Below, one piece after another: positions 18,426-25,956 of a DNA stretch of 64,000 nt. Each line of letters starts with the position of its first letter. Positions within the stretch are counted from its first letter, which is position 1. The position numbers and the translations under genes are program-made. The notes under the pieces are model-generated. The model did no database searches. It was not told the origin of the DNA and saw nothing but the letters and a program-made list of their open reading frames with translations. The stretch lies in NCBI RefSeq assembly GCF_900141765.1, contig NZ_FSRK01000003.1:310001-374000 (forward strand), read 5' to 3'. The stretch comes from Epilithonimonas zeae. GTDB lineage: Bacteria > Bacteroidota > Bacteroidia > Flavobacteriales > Weeksellaceae.

Positions 18426-18523
18426 AGCCCCGATAGGAACGGCATCCTTTTTTGCTTTTTGGCACAAATCTTCTTTTGATGACAAAATGTTCTAAAAGCA
18501 AAAAAGATATAGTGGATAGCGGG
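18426..18523. repeat. Dispersed intergenic element, copy A
   Basis: Begins AGCCCCGATAGGAACGGCAT and ends GTGGATAGCGGG. Inside, CTTTTTTGCTTTT (18447-18459) and AAAAGCAAAAAAG (18494-18506) are perfect reverse complements, giving a long hairpin. Related elements lie at 30561-30687 and 47566-47640. The rest of the gap 18293-18425 shows no gene. Confidence 0.65.
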
Positions 18524-18561
18524 TTGGAAACGTCTAAAGAATGACCAAACTTCTTGCTCCA

Positions 18562-18598
18562 AAAAATAAAAAGGCGGAAAAAGTTGCCTCTTTCCGCC
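18562..18598 (-). terminator. Intrinsic terminator of porX
   Basis: On the minus strand GGCGGAAA (18591-18598 complement) pairs with TTTCCGCC (18573-18580 complement) and is followed by a T-rich run. It lies 34 bases past the porX stop. Confidence 0.85.
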
Positions 18599-18631
18599 CA
18601 ATAAACCCAAATCAAATAAACTATGAAAAAA

Positions 18632-20176
18632 CTACTTGGGTTCTAGTATGCTTATCGGGATGATGACCTCCTCTAGAGAAATCCCTCCGTGCTGATAAGT
18701 GTCTTTGTAATAATTCACAAAGTGATTATAGTTCTTCGGGTATGCTAAAAATATATTGTTCTTTGCGAAAATATATTTGGAACTTAAATTTCCTTTTGGT
18801 AGAAAGAGTTTGTCGGGATTGTTTATCGCCCAAACGTCTTTGTCCTCGTACGTCAAACTTCTTCCGGTCTTGTATCGGATATTTGTAGAAGTTTCCCTGT
18901 CGCCAACTACCTTACTTGGTTTTTTAACATAAATTGTGCCGTGGTCGGTTGTAATGACCAATTTGAATCCATTTTCTGCTGCAGTTTTGATAATTTTCAG
19001 CAAAGATGAGTTCTCGAACCAATTGTAAGTCAAAGACCTGAAAGTTTTGTCGTCTCTAATTAATTGATTTACAATATTATTGTCGGTTTTTGCGTGAGAT
19101 AAGATATCTATAAAGTTGTAGACAATAACTAGTAAGTCATTGTTTTTATGTTGATTGAAATCGTCTAAAATTTTTCTCTCAAAATCTGAATTTAGGATTT
19201 TCAGGTATTTCATTGATTTGCTGGAGAGTCCCAAACGTTTCATCTGGTCTTCCAGGAAATCTCTTTCGTGTTCGTTTTTATTACCTTCTTCATTATCATT
19301 AAACCAATACTCCGGGAATCTTTTCTCTATTTCTGATGGCATTAATCCTGCGAAGAATGAGTTCCTTGCATATTGCGTCGCTGTTGGTAAAATACTGAAA
19401 TAATAATCCTCGGAAGTTTTGTTGTAAAACTTTGTGAATAATGGTTCTATCACTTTCCACTGGTCATATCTCAAATTATCTACCATTAGAAGAAGTACTT
19501 TCTCTTTTTCCAATTCCGGTTTCACCTTGTCTTTGAAAAGCGTGTGGCTCATCATCGGCTTCTCGTTGCCGTGAAGCCATTCTTCATAATTATTTTCAAT
19601 AAATTTTGAGAATTGGATGTTGGCTTCTTCTTTTTGATTTTGAAGCAGATCAGCGAATTCGTTATCCGAAACTTTATCGAATTTCACTTCCCAGCTTAGG
19701 ATTTTCTTGTAATATTCTGCCCAATCCTGATATGTTCTCAAGTAAGACAATTCCATACTCAAGTTTCGGAATTCCTGTTGATAATCGACAATTGTCTTTT
19801 GCTCAACAAGAGATTCGCTTTGAAGGATTTTTTTGAGTGACAAAAGAACCTGATTTGGATTCACAGGTTTTAAGATATAATCCTCTATCTGAGAACCAAT
19901 CGCCTGTTCCATAATGTGCTCTTCTTCACTTTTGGTAACCATTACAATCTTGATCGCATTGTCTTTTTCTTTGATCATGGGGATGGCTTCCAAGCCGGAA
20001 ATCCCAGGCATATTTTCATCGAGAAATGTCAGCACAAATTTTTCTTTTTCTATCAATTCCAAAGCCTCATTTACGTTGTTAACTGGTGTTACGGTGTAGC
20101 CTTTGTTTTCCAAAAAGACAATATGAGGTTTGAGAAGATCTACTTCATCATCGATCCATAAAATTTTTCCTGACAT
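18632..20176 (-). CDS. porX: T9SS response regulator PorX (receiver plus PglZ/alkaline phosphatase-like domain), 514 aa
   Basis: PorX controls type IX secretion together with the sensor kinase PorY. The N-terminal receiver domain (1-~115) carries the acidic pair D9/D10, the phosphate-accepting D53 (FLDENMPG), T81 and K103. After a linker, the PglZ-type phosphatase-superfamily domain occupies about 200-514, with MVDNLRYDQW, LPTATQYARNSFFAGLMPSE, and ITTDHGTIYV as conserved metal-site segments. Bacteroidota PorX has been reported to hydrolyse oligonucleotides through this domain. The length matches known PorX. It stands alone with its own -7 element and terminator, and porY is not in the window. 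Confidence 0.94.
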   Translation of the reverse strand: MSGKILWIDDEVDLLKPHIVFLENKGYTVTPVNNVNEALELIEKEKFVLTFLDENMPGISGLEAIPMIKEKDNAIKIVMVTKSEEEHIMEQAIGSQIEDYILKPVNPNQVLLSLKKILQSESLVEQKTIVDYQQEFRNLSMELSYLRTYQDWAEYYKKILSWEVKFDKVSDNEFADLLQNQKEEANIQFSKFIENNYEEWLHGNEKPMMSHTLFKDKVKPELEKEKVLLLMVDNLRYDQWKVIEPLFTKFYNKTSEDYYFSILPTATQYARNSFFAGLMPSEIEKRFPEYWFNDNEEGNKNEHERDFLEDQMKRLGLSSKSMKYLKILNSDFERKILDDFNQHKNNDLLVIVYNFIDILSHAKTDNNIVNQLIRDDKTFRSLTYNWFENSSLLKIIKTAAENGFKLVITTDHGTIYVKKPSKVVGDRETSTNIRYKTGRSLTYEDKDVWAINNPDKLFLPKGNLSSKYIFAKNNIFLAYPKNYNHFVNYYKDTYQHGGISLEEVIIPISILEPK

Positions 20177-20204
20177 ATATTTATTTAATTTAAGTAGTTT
20201 GTAT

Positions 20205-20212
20205 CAAAATTA
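20205..20212 (-). promoter_or_regulatory. -7 element of porX
   Basis: TAATTTTG on the minus strand matches TAnnTTTG, 28 bases before the ATG. No -33 TTG at a suitable distance was found. Confidence 0.4.
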
Positions 20213-20318
20213 TAACCAAAGTATCATAATTATATTTTAAATAACAGTTTTTATGCGTTAAATATTAGTTAAAGGAAATTTTATTTTTAAATTAATGAAC
20301 GTTACTAATTTTAAGTCA

Positions 20319-20344
20319 TAAAAAAACAGACTTAAAAAGTCTGT
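20319..20344 (-). terminator. Intrinsic terminator of the RNase G gene
   Basis: ACAGACTT (20326-20333) and AAGTCTGT (20337-20344) form an eight-pair stem. On the minus strand a run of T follows. Confidence 0.85.
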
Positions 20345-20356
20345 CTTAATATTTTT

Positions 20357-21913
20357 TTAATTGGAGAAACTTATCAATTCCTTTTTCTCTGCATTATAGA
20401 GATGAAACTCTAACATCTTGAAAGAATCTCTCGGAATCACAGTAACCCATTTTTTGTATTTCAAAAACCACTTATTTTGGATGCTGGTCAATCCTTTTGT
20501 AAGATAAGCTTCTACAAAAGGATGCACGTGCAGGTATAGTTTTCCTTTTTCTTTTTGCATAATCGTTCTGATAGAATCCTCCATTTTCTCCACAATTACA
20601 ATTGGAGCTATGATTTCTCCATCTTTGTTGGGGTTTTCTTCAGAAGTTTCGATGTGTTTCTCAGCACGGACGCGTTGTCTCGTCATTTGGATAAGTCCAA
20701 ATTTAGATGGCGGCAAAATCTTGTGTCTGGCTTTGTCACGTTTCATTTCGTCCCGGAAATGTTCATACAATTCTTTCCTGTGTTCTGGGTCTACCATATC
20801 GATAAAATCTACCACGATAATTCCACCCATATCTCGCAGACGCAGTTGTCTAGCAATTTCCGTGGCAGCCATTTTGTTGACGGTCAAAGCGTGCATTTTA
20901 TTAGTCGAAGATGATGAAATATTGTTTCCGGAATTCACATCTACCACGTGTAGCGCTTCTGTATGTTCGATGACAAGATAAGCACCTTTGGAAGCCGGGA
21001 TATTCACGTGCTTTCCAAAACTTTGTTTCAGCTGTTTCTCGACATTATAATACTCCATCAAAGGAATGTGAGAATCGTAAAACTGAACAATATTCTTACG
21101 TTCCGGCGCAATCACTTCGATATAAGATCTCATATCCTCTACCATTTTTTCGTCATCACAAATGATACTTACGAAATCTTGGTTAAAGTTATCTCTAAGG
21201 ATAGAAGACGCTTTATCTTCTTCACTCAAGACTTTGCTCGGAACTTTATTTTTCTGAATATTTTTAAATGTAGATTCCCATTTTTTCACCAGCTGATTCA
21301 TATCATTATGAAGCTCAGCTACTTTCTTCCCTTCTGCAACCGTTCTGATAATCACGCCGAAACCTTCCGGACGGATACTTTCTATCAAAGTTTTCAGACG
21401 ATTTTTTTCTTCTGGGTCGGCTACTTTTTTGGAAATAGAAATCTTGTTATCGAAAGGAATCAAAACCAAAAAACGACCTGTAAGTGAAATTTGCGTAGAG
21501 ATACGCGGTCCTTTTGTAGAAATTGGTTCTTTGGTGATTTGAAGAAGGACAAGGTCGCCCGCCGTCAAAACTTTGTCAACAGTTCCCATTTTATCAATAT
21601 CCTTGGCAGTTTCAAAACTTTTAAGGCTGGGAGATTGTTGTTTTTTCGATATTGTATTTTTCAGAAATCTTTGGTAAGACAGGAACTGTGGACCAAGGTC
21701 CTGATAATGCAAGAACGCATCTTTGTCTGTTCCGATGTTTACGAAAGCAGCATTAAGGTTGGGCGCCAACTTTTTGATTTTGCCCAGAAAAAGGTCACCT
21801 ACAACAAAATCTGACTTCGTCTCTTGCTCGTGAAGCTCAAAAAGACGGCCATCTTCCAATAAAGCTATTTTTGAAGCATCTTCCTCATTGGAAATAATCA
21901 GTTCTTTCTTCAT
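20357..21913 (-). CDS. rng: Ribonuclease E/G family endoribonuclease, 518 aa
   Basis: A single-stranded-RNA endonuclease for rRNA maturation and mRNA decay. The N-terminal S1 domain (KSDFVVGDLFLGKIKKLAPN to about 140) carries an insertion of roughly 40 residues rich in Gln, Ser and Lys. The catalytic DNase I-like region contains the metal-binding pair in GGIIVVDFIDM and the preceding VVDVNSG. There is no long RNase E-type scaffold tail, so RNase G is the better name. It ends at a terminator, and the small basic peptide gene lies 109 bases upstream of its start on the same strand. Confidence 0.93.
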   Translation of the reverse strand: MKKELIISNEEDASKIALLEDGRLFELHEQETKSDFVVGDLFLGKIKKLAPNLNAAFVNIGTDKDAFLHYQDLGPQFLSYQRFLKNTISKKQQSPSLKSFETAKDIDKMGTVDKVLTAGDLVLLQITKEPISTKGPRISTQISLTGRFLVLIPFDNKISISKKVADPEEKNRLKTLIESIRPEGFGVIIRTVAEGKKVAELHNDMNQLVKKWESTFKNIQKNKVPSKVLSEEDKASSILRDNFNQDFVSIICDDEKMVEDMRSYIEVIAPERKNIVQFYDSHIPLMEYYNVEKQLKQSFGKHVNIPASKGAYLVIEHTEALHVVDVNSGNNISSSSTNKMHALTVNKMAATEIARQLRLRDMGGIIVVDFIDMVDPEHRKELYEHFRDEMKRDKARHKILPPSKFGLIQMTRQRVRAEKHIETSEENPNKDGEIIAPIVIVEKMEDSIRTIMQKEKGKLYLHVHPFVEAYLTKGLTSIQNKWFLKYKKWVTVIPRDSFKMLEFHLYNAEKKELISFSN

Positions 21914-21960
21914 AACTTCATAAAAAGGTTTTTATTAAGGATTAGGTTGTAAATATAAAA

Positions 21961-21968
21961 CAAAAATA
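21961..21968 (-). promoter_or_regulatory. -7 element of the RNase G gene
   Basis: TATTTTTG on the minus strand, 47 bases before the ATG at 21913. A TTG lies 15 bases upstream of it, slightly closer than the usual spacing. Confidence 0.45.
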
Positions 21969-22022
21969 TAGCTGACAAAGTGCCAACTATATTTAATATG
22001 TTTAAGACTGAAAAAATACAGA

Positions 22023-22115
22023 TTATTTTTTCTTTTTGTGTCTGTTTGCTCTTCTTCTTTTCTTTCTCTTGTGAGTTGCAACCTTGTGTCTTTTTCTCTT
22101 TTTTCCGCTTGGCAT
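22023..22115 (-). CDS. 30-residue basic ribosomal-type peptide (AURKAIP1/COX24-like)
   Basis: A 31-codon reading frame from ATG (22113-22115) to TAA (22023-22025). The product begins MPSGKKRKRHKVATHKRKKR and ends RRRANRHKKKK: 20 of its 30 residues are Lys or Arg and another three are His. Peptides of this kind are conserved in Bacteroidota and often annotated as AURKAIP1/COX24 domain proteins, by likeness to the basic C-terminus of mitochondrial ribosomal protein mS38. From memory, a comparable small protein was seen in a flavobacterial ribosome structure and named bL38; I cannot confirm that this is its orthologue. It lies 37 bases downstream of the HU gene and may share its transcript. Confidence 0.85.
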   Translation of the reverse strand: MPSGKKRKRHKVATHKRKKRRRANRHKKKK

Positions 22116-22152
22116 AATTTATATATTTTTTATACTGTTAATATTCAACTAA

Positions 22153-22443
22153 TTATTTTACTGCAACTTTAGTCTTAACTTTTTCCACAAAAGTTTTTGA
22201 AGGTTTAAAAGCAGGAATGTTGTGAGCAGGAATTTCTATAGCTGTGTTCTTAGAAATATTTCTACCTGTTTTAGCTGCTCTGGTTTTGATAATAAAAGAA
22301 CCGAATCCTCTTAAATATACATTATCTCCATTATACATAGAGGTTCTGATTTCTTGCATAAAAGCTTCGATAACTTTCTGTGTATCATTCTTTTCTACTC
22401 CCAGCTTGTTCGAGATGGTATTTACCAATTCTGCCTTTGTCAT
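22153..22443 (-). CDS. HU/IHF family DNA-binding protein, 96 aa
   Basis: The second DNA-bending protein of the window, a paralogue of 7997-8296. Helical N-terminus MTKAELVNTISNKLGVEKND, then the beta-arm region GSFIIKTRAAKTGRNISKN and IPAHNIPAFKPSKTF. The IPAHNIPAFKPS form at the arm end is closer to IHF-like proteins than to classical HU, but a specific IHF subunit cannot be assigned. Its -7 element is back to back with that of mutY, and the basic-peptide gene follows downstream. Confidence 0.92.
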   Translation of the reverse strand: MTKAELVNTISNKLGVEKNDTQKVIEAFMQEIRTSMYNGDNVYLRGFGSFIIKTRAAKTGRNISKNTAIEIPAHNIPAFKPSKTFVEKVKTKVAVK

Positions 22444-22459
22444 TTTCTAAAATTCTTTA

Positions 22460-22467
22460 TATTTTTG
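22460..22467 (+). promoter_or_regulatory. Putative -7 element of mutY
   Basis: TATTTTTG on the plus strand, 23 bases before the TTG start at 22491. It is only five bases from the opposing HU -7 element, so the two promoters would overlap. Confidence 0.4.
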
Positions 22468-22472
22468 GTGTG

Positions 22473-22480
22473 CAAATATA
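22473..22480 (-). promoter_or_regulatory. -7 element of the HU/IHF-like gene
   Basis: TATATTTG on the minus strand is an exact TAnnTTTG match 29 bases before the ATG at 22443. Confidence 0.5.
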
Positions 22481-22490
22481 AGACATATTT

Positions 22491-23549
22491 TTGAAAACAA
22501 ACAAACAAAATGCTGATTTTCTTCACATTGGAAAAAAGCTCACAAAGTGGTATGATACTAATGCCAGACAACTTCCTTGGAGAGAAAATCAGCTTCCTTA
22601 TAATATATGGATTAGCGAAATTGTTTTGCAACAAACGCAGGTAAAACAAGGCCTTGGTCATTACCTTAGATTTATAGAAAGATTCCCAACTGTAAAAGAA
22701 CTTCATCAAGCTTCGGAAGATGATGTTTTATTATACTGGAAAGGTTTGGGTTATTATTCCAGAGCGATTAATTTGCATAAAGCGGCGCATCAAGTTATAG
22801 AAGATTTCGATGGTGAATTCCCCAATCAATATAGTGATATCTTAAAACTAAAAGGTGTTGGAAAATATACTGCCGCTGCGATTGCAAGTATTTGCTTTGA
22901 AGAAAAAGTCCCTGCGGTTGATGGAAATTTTTATCGGGTTTTGTCAAGGATATTTGCTGATGATTTTGATATTTCCGGCTCAAAGGCTTTTCAGTATTTT
23001 TCGGATTTAGCTTTGTTAATTATGCCTGATGATAAATCTGGTGAATTCAATCAGGCGATAATGGACATCGGTTCGGAGATTTGTAAACCGAAAAATCCGC
23101 TTTGTGGAGAATGTCCTGTGAATGATGATTGCATTGCTTTCCAAACGGGAAGAATTTCCGAATTTCCTGTAAAAACGAAAAAAGTTAAGGTTTCGGATTT
23201 GAGTCTGAAATATTTCTTTGTTAAACACAAGAATCAATTCCTTATCAAACAAAGAGGCAATGATTTCATTTGGAAGAAATTATATGAATTCCCGATTTCT
23301 ATTCCTGAAAATTGGAATGATTCTATCATCAATTCAAAAATAATAGGTCATAAACTGACTCACAAAAACCTCTCAATAGAAATCAATCTCGTTGACATCG
23401 ATTCTAAGAAAGAATTTGAAAAATTTGCTTCTGATAATGATTTCATCATCGCAACCGAAAAACAAGCCGACGACAAATCGTTTCCCAGACCACTGGAAAA
23501 TTATTATAAAAATATTGGAAAACCAGAAATTGGAAAACTACAGTTTTAA
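22491..23549 (+). CDS. mutY: A/G-specific adenine DNA glycosylase, 352 aa
   Basis: Removes adenine mispaired with 8-oxoguanine. The helix-hairpin-helix glycosylase domain has the catalytic Glu at 43 (ISEIVLQQTQV), the hairpin LKGVGKYTAAAI near residue 120 and the catalytic Asp in VDGNFYRVLSR. The iron-sulfur cluster loop is complete, with spacing C-x6-C-x2-C-x5-C (CKPKNPLCGECPVNDDC). The C-terminal Nudix-like domain that reads 8-oxoG covers about 230-352. The start is TTG at 22491 and there is no in-frame ATG before the conserved region. Confidence 0.95.
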   Translation: MKTNKQNADFLHIGKKLTKWYDTNARQLPWRENQLPYNIWISEIVLQQTQVKQGLGHYLRFIERFPTVKELHQASEDDVLLYWKGLGYYSRAINLHKAAHQVIEDFDGEFPNQYSDILKLKGVGKYTAAAIASICFEEKVPAVDGNFYRVLSRIFADDFDISGSKAFQYFSDLALLIMPDDKSGEFNQAIMDIGSEICKPKNPLCGECPVNDDCIAFQTGRISEFPVKTKKVKVSDLSLKYFFVKHKNQFLIKQRGNDFIWKKLYEFPISIPENWNDSIINSKIIGHKLTHKNLSIEINLVDIDSKKEFEKFASDNDFIIATEKQADDKSFPRPLENYYKNIGKPEIGKLQF

Positions 23550-23579
23550 GAATAATTAAAATTTTCATCCGAACTTCAT

Positions 23580-23587
23580 TATATTTG
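23580..23587 (+). promoter_or_regulatory. -7 element of the riboswitch-btuB transcript
   Basis: TATATTTG lies 10 bases before the riboswitch begins, so it would place the RNA start at the riboswitch's 5' edge. Confidence 0.6.
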
Positions 23588-23596
23588 CAAAAATTT

Positions 23597-23770
23597 GGTT
23601 CCGATATTTTTCGGATTAAAATGGGAATGAAGCGCAATTCTTCAACTGTCCCCGCAACTGTAAATCGCAACAAATTTAATTAATAATTAAATTTTAACTG
23701 TTTTTGCCAAAGGCCATTGTTCTGAGAAGAATGAGAAGGCGCAAAATCAGCGAAAGTCAGGAGACCTGCC
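23597..23770 (+). promoter_or_regulatory. Cobalamin (vitamin B12) riboswitch
   Basis: The conserved core of the cobalamin riboswitch is readable: GGTTCC and AAAATGGGAAT at the 5' side, CTGTCCCCGCAACTGTAA (23646-23663), GGCCATTG with GAGAAGGCG in the centre, and the B12 box AGTCAGGAGACCTGCC at the 3' edge. The region between the P-stems around 23672-23700 is AT-rich and variable. The GCCACTG and GGGAAGG boxes deviate slightly from consensus. It lies 117 bases before a TonB-dependent receptor, and adenosyl- or other cobalamins are expected to switch that gene off. Confidence 0.93.
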
Positions 23771-23887
23771 AAAAATAATATTTTGAATAAATGCTTTCGG
23801 AGGAAAAGCCTGATTCTATAGACATTTTGTGTTTGTATTCTCTTGCTATTTTCTGAAAGTTAATTTATAAACTTTAATTATATTTTA
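23771..23887 (+). promoter_or_regulatory. Expression platform between the B12 riboswitch and btuB-like gene
   Basis: A 117-base leader contains a small hairpin, GCTTT (23793-23797) with AAAGC (23805-23809) around CGGAGGA. No intrinsic terminator is evident, so control may act on translation. This is inference from sequence only. Confidence 0.45.
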
Positions 23888-25804
23888 ATGAACAGAAAAT
23901 TAATTTTGGCCAGCGCGATGCTTATGATAGGAACATCGGTTTTTGCCCAACAAAATGACGAAACAAAAATCGAAGAGGTTACTGTAGCTTCCAAAATCCC
24001 ACAACAGCTGTATAAGACAGGAAAAAATGTAAAGCTTTTCACAGAAAAAGATCTTGAAAACTTCAAAGGTCAAACCTTAAATGATGTTCTGAATCAAGTT
24101 GCCGGTTTTCAGATTACAGGTAATTTCAATAACCAAACCGAGCCGAGATCTTTGAAAATCAGAGGGGGAAAAAGTGCTAATATTTTGATTTTATTAGATG
24201 GCATTCCTTTGAAAGATGTTACAGGAAATGATTATACCGTTTCCGATTTACGTCTGATTGCTTTGGAAAATGTAGAAAGTATAGAGGTTCTTAATGGTGC
24301 TTCTTCAGTTTTGTATGGCTCAAACGCTACCGTTTCTGTTATCAATATCAAAACAAAAAAATCTTCTCAAAAAGCAATCGAAGGACTTGTTTCTGCAAGA
24401 GGAGGTTCATTCAATACATTTGCTCAGAATGCTACTGTCAAAGGTAAATTAGATAAATTCAATTACCAAATAAATGGTTTCAATGAAAAATCTGAAGGAA
24501 TATCTTCGGCAGAAGGTAACGATACTTTCGACAAAGATGGTTGGGAAAAGCAAAACATCTCTGCAAATGTTGGATACACTGATGAGAAGTTCAACATTAA
24601 TCTTTCCGGAGGCTGGAACCACAATTTATACAGATATGATGAAGGAGCCTTTACAGACGGACTTTATCGTGGCAATGATAAACAATTCTTTGGAGGTGTA
24701 AATGCCGGTTTCAAGTATAATAATGGTGAAGTTATTTTCAATTCCAGATATTCTGGAACAGATAGATTGAGCCAGAATTTTTATACTGATAAATACAATG
24801 ATCAGTTTTCTTACACTGGAAAAAATCTTTTCACAGAGCTATACAATTTCTACAAAGTCAATGATTTTTTCAATTTTACTGTAGGAGTTCAATATGAAGA
24901 TCAAAAAATGGGATCTGCATCTTTGCCTTGGGGCGGAACAGAATTGGAAGATGTGCTTTTGGAAAAAGATACAAAGCTTTCTAACTTCGATGCATTTGCA
25001 AAAATCAATTTAAATTATAATGGATTCAATCTAGATGCAGGCGCTAGAATGACAGACAATTCAAAATTCGGAAATCATTGGGTTTATTCTGTTAATCCTT
25101 ATTATTTAGGAGAAACTGAAAGCTTGTTTTTCAAAATTGGCTATTCTTATGCAACAGCTTTTATAGCACCTACTTTATACCAAAATTACGGTTCTCTTCC
25201 GTACATTCTTCCAAATGCTGATCTGAAGCCTGAAACCAATCAAAGCCACGAAATAGATTTAACAATCGGGAATAGTTCAAAAACGTTCGTAGTAAATGCA
25301 AGCCTTTTTCAACGTCAGGAAAAAGATGCTTTTGCCTATCAAATAGTTGATATGGTTACTTTCGCAGGACAGTATCTAAATATTGATGAAAACAAAGCCA
25401 AAGGTTTTGAAATCGGTTTCGATTATGATATTAATCAATACGTAGGAATTGGTGGAAATTTCAGTTATGTAGAAAAAGATAAAGAAGCAACAATGTTACG
25501 TCAACCGAAGCAAAGAATCAATTCTTATGTTGAGGTAAAACCTTTCAAATCTACAAGATTATACATCAATCACCAATTCGTTGGAAGTAGAAGCGATGCA
25601 TATTTTGATTCAGCAACTTTTGCAACAGTTAATGTTATCAACAAAAGTTTTCATCTTTTCAATTTGAATGTTAATCAAAAAATAACCAATAAAATTGAAG
25701 CATTTGCAAATGTTGGAAATCTTTTCAACACTTCATATGTCGATATCATTGGATATAAAACAAAACCGAGAAACTATACCATTGGTGTAAGTTATCAGTT
25801 TTAA
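23888..25804 (+). CDS. TonB-dependent outer-membrane receptor, BtuB-like, 638 aa
   Basis: An outer-membrane barrel that takes up its ligand with energy from TonB; the upstream cobalamin riboswitch points to vitamin B12 or a cobinamide. A signal peptide ends at about residue 20 (GTSVFAQ). The plug domain covers about 45-160 (LNDVLNQVAGFQITG, RSLKIRGGKSANILILLDGI, IEVLNGASSVLYGSNA). The rest is a 22-strand-type barrel with the terminal aromatic residue (VSYQF). The length is close to E. coli BtuB (614). No btuFCD or cobalamin synthesis gene is nearby. A strong terminator follows. Confidence 0.92.
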   Translation: MNRKLILASAMLMIGTSVFAQQNDETKIEEVTVASKIPQQLYKTGKNVKLFTEKDLENFKGQTLNDVLNQVAGFQITGNFNNQTEPRSLKIRGGKSANILILLDGIPLKDVTGNDYTVSDLRLIALENVESIEVLNGASSVLYGSNATVSVINIKTKKSSQKAIEGLVSARGGSFNTFAQNATVKGKLDKFNYQINGFNEKSEGISSAEGNDTFDKDGWEKQNISANVGYTDEKFNINLSGGWNHNLYRYDEGAFTDGLYRGNDKQFFGGVNAGFKYNNGEVIFNSRYSGTDRLSQNFYTDKYNDQFSYTGKNLFTELYNFYKVNDFFNFTVGVQYEDQKMGSASLPWGGTELEDVLLEKDTKLSNFDAFAKINLNYNGFNLDAGARMTDNSKFGNHWVYSVNPYYLGETESLFFKIGYSYATAFIAPTLYQNYGSLPYILPNADLKPETNQSHEIDLTIGNSSKTFVVNASLFQRQEKDAFAYQIVDMVTFAGQYLNIDENKAKGFEIGFDYDINQYVGIGGNFSYVEKDKEATMLRQPKQRINSYVEVKPFKSTRLYINHQFVGSRSDAYFDSATFATVNVINKSFHLFNLNVNQKITNKIEAFANVGNLFNTSYVDIIGYKTKPRNYTIGVSYQF

Positions 25805-25827
25805 AATTTCATCATTTGTGTTTTTAG

Positions 25828-25862
25828 AGCTCTTTCAAGTTTTTTTGAAAGAGCTTTTTTTA
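25828..25862 (+). terminator. Intrinsic terminator of the btuB-like gene
   Basis: AGCTCTTTCAA (25828-25838) pairs with TTGAAAGAGCT (25845-25855), followed by a T-run. Confidence 0.9.
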
Positions 25863-25956
25863 TTTAGATGACACAAATCATTGTTTTTAAAAATTTCAAG
25901 CATAATTTTTGATGTTATTGATGCAATAAAAACCTTAATTTTATAAAAAAATCACA

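Noticed and set aside
20963-21487. 174-codon plus-strand frame opposite RNase G
   Set aside because: No family resemblance, and the conserved RNase G reading frame explains the region.
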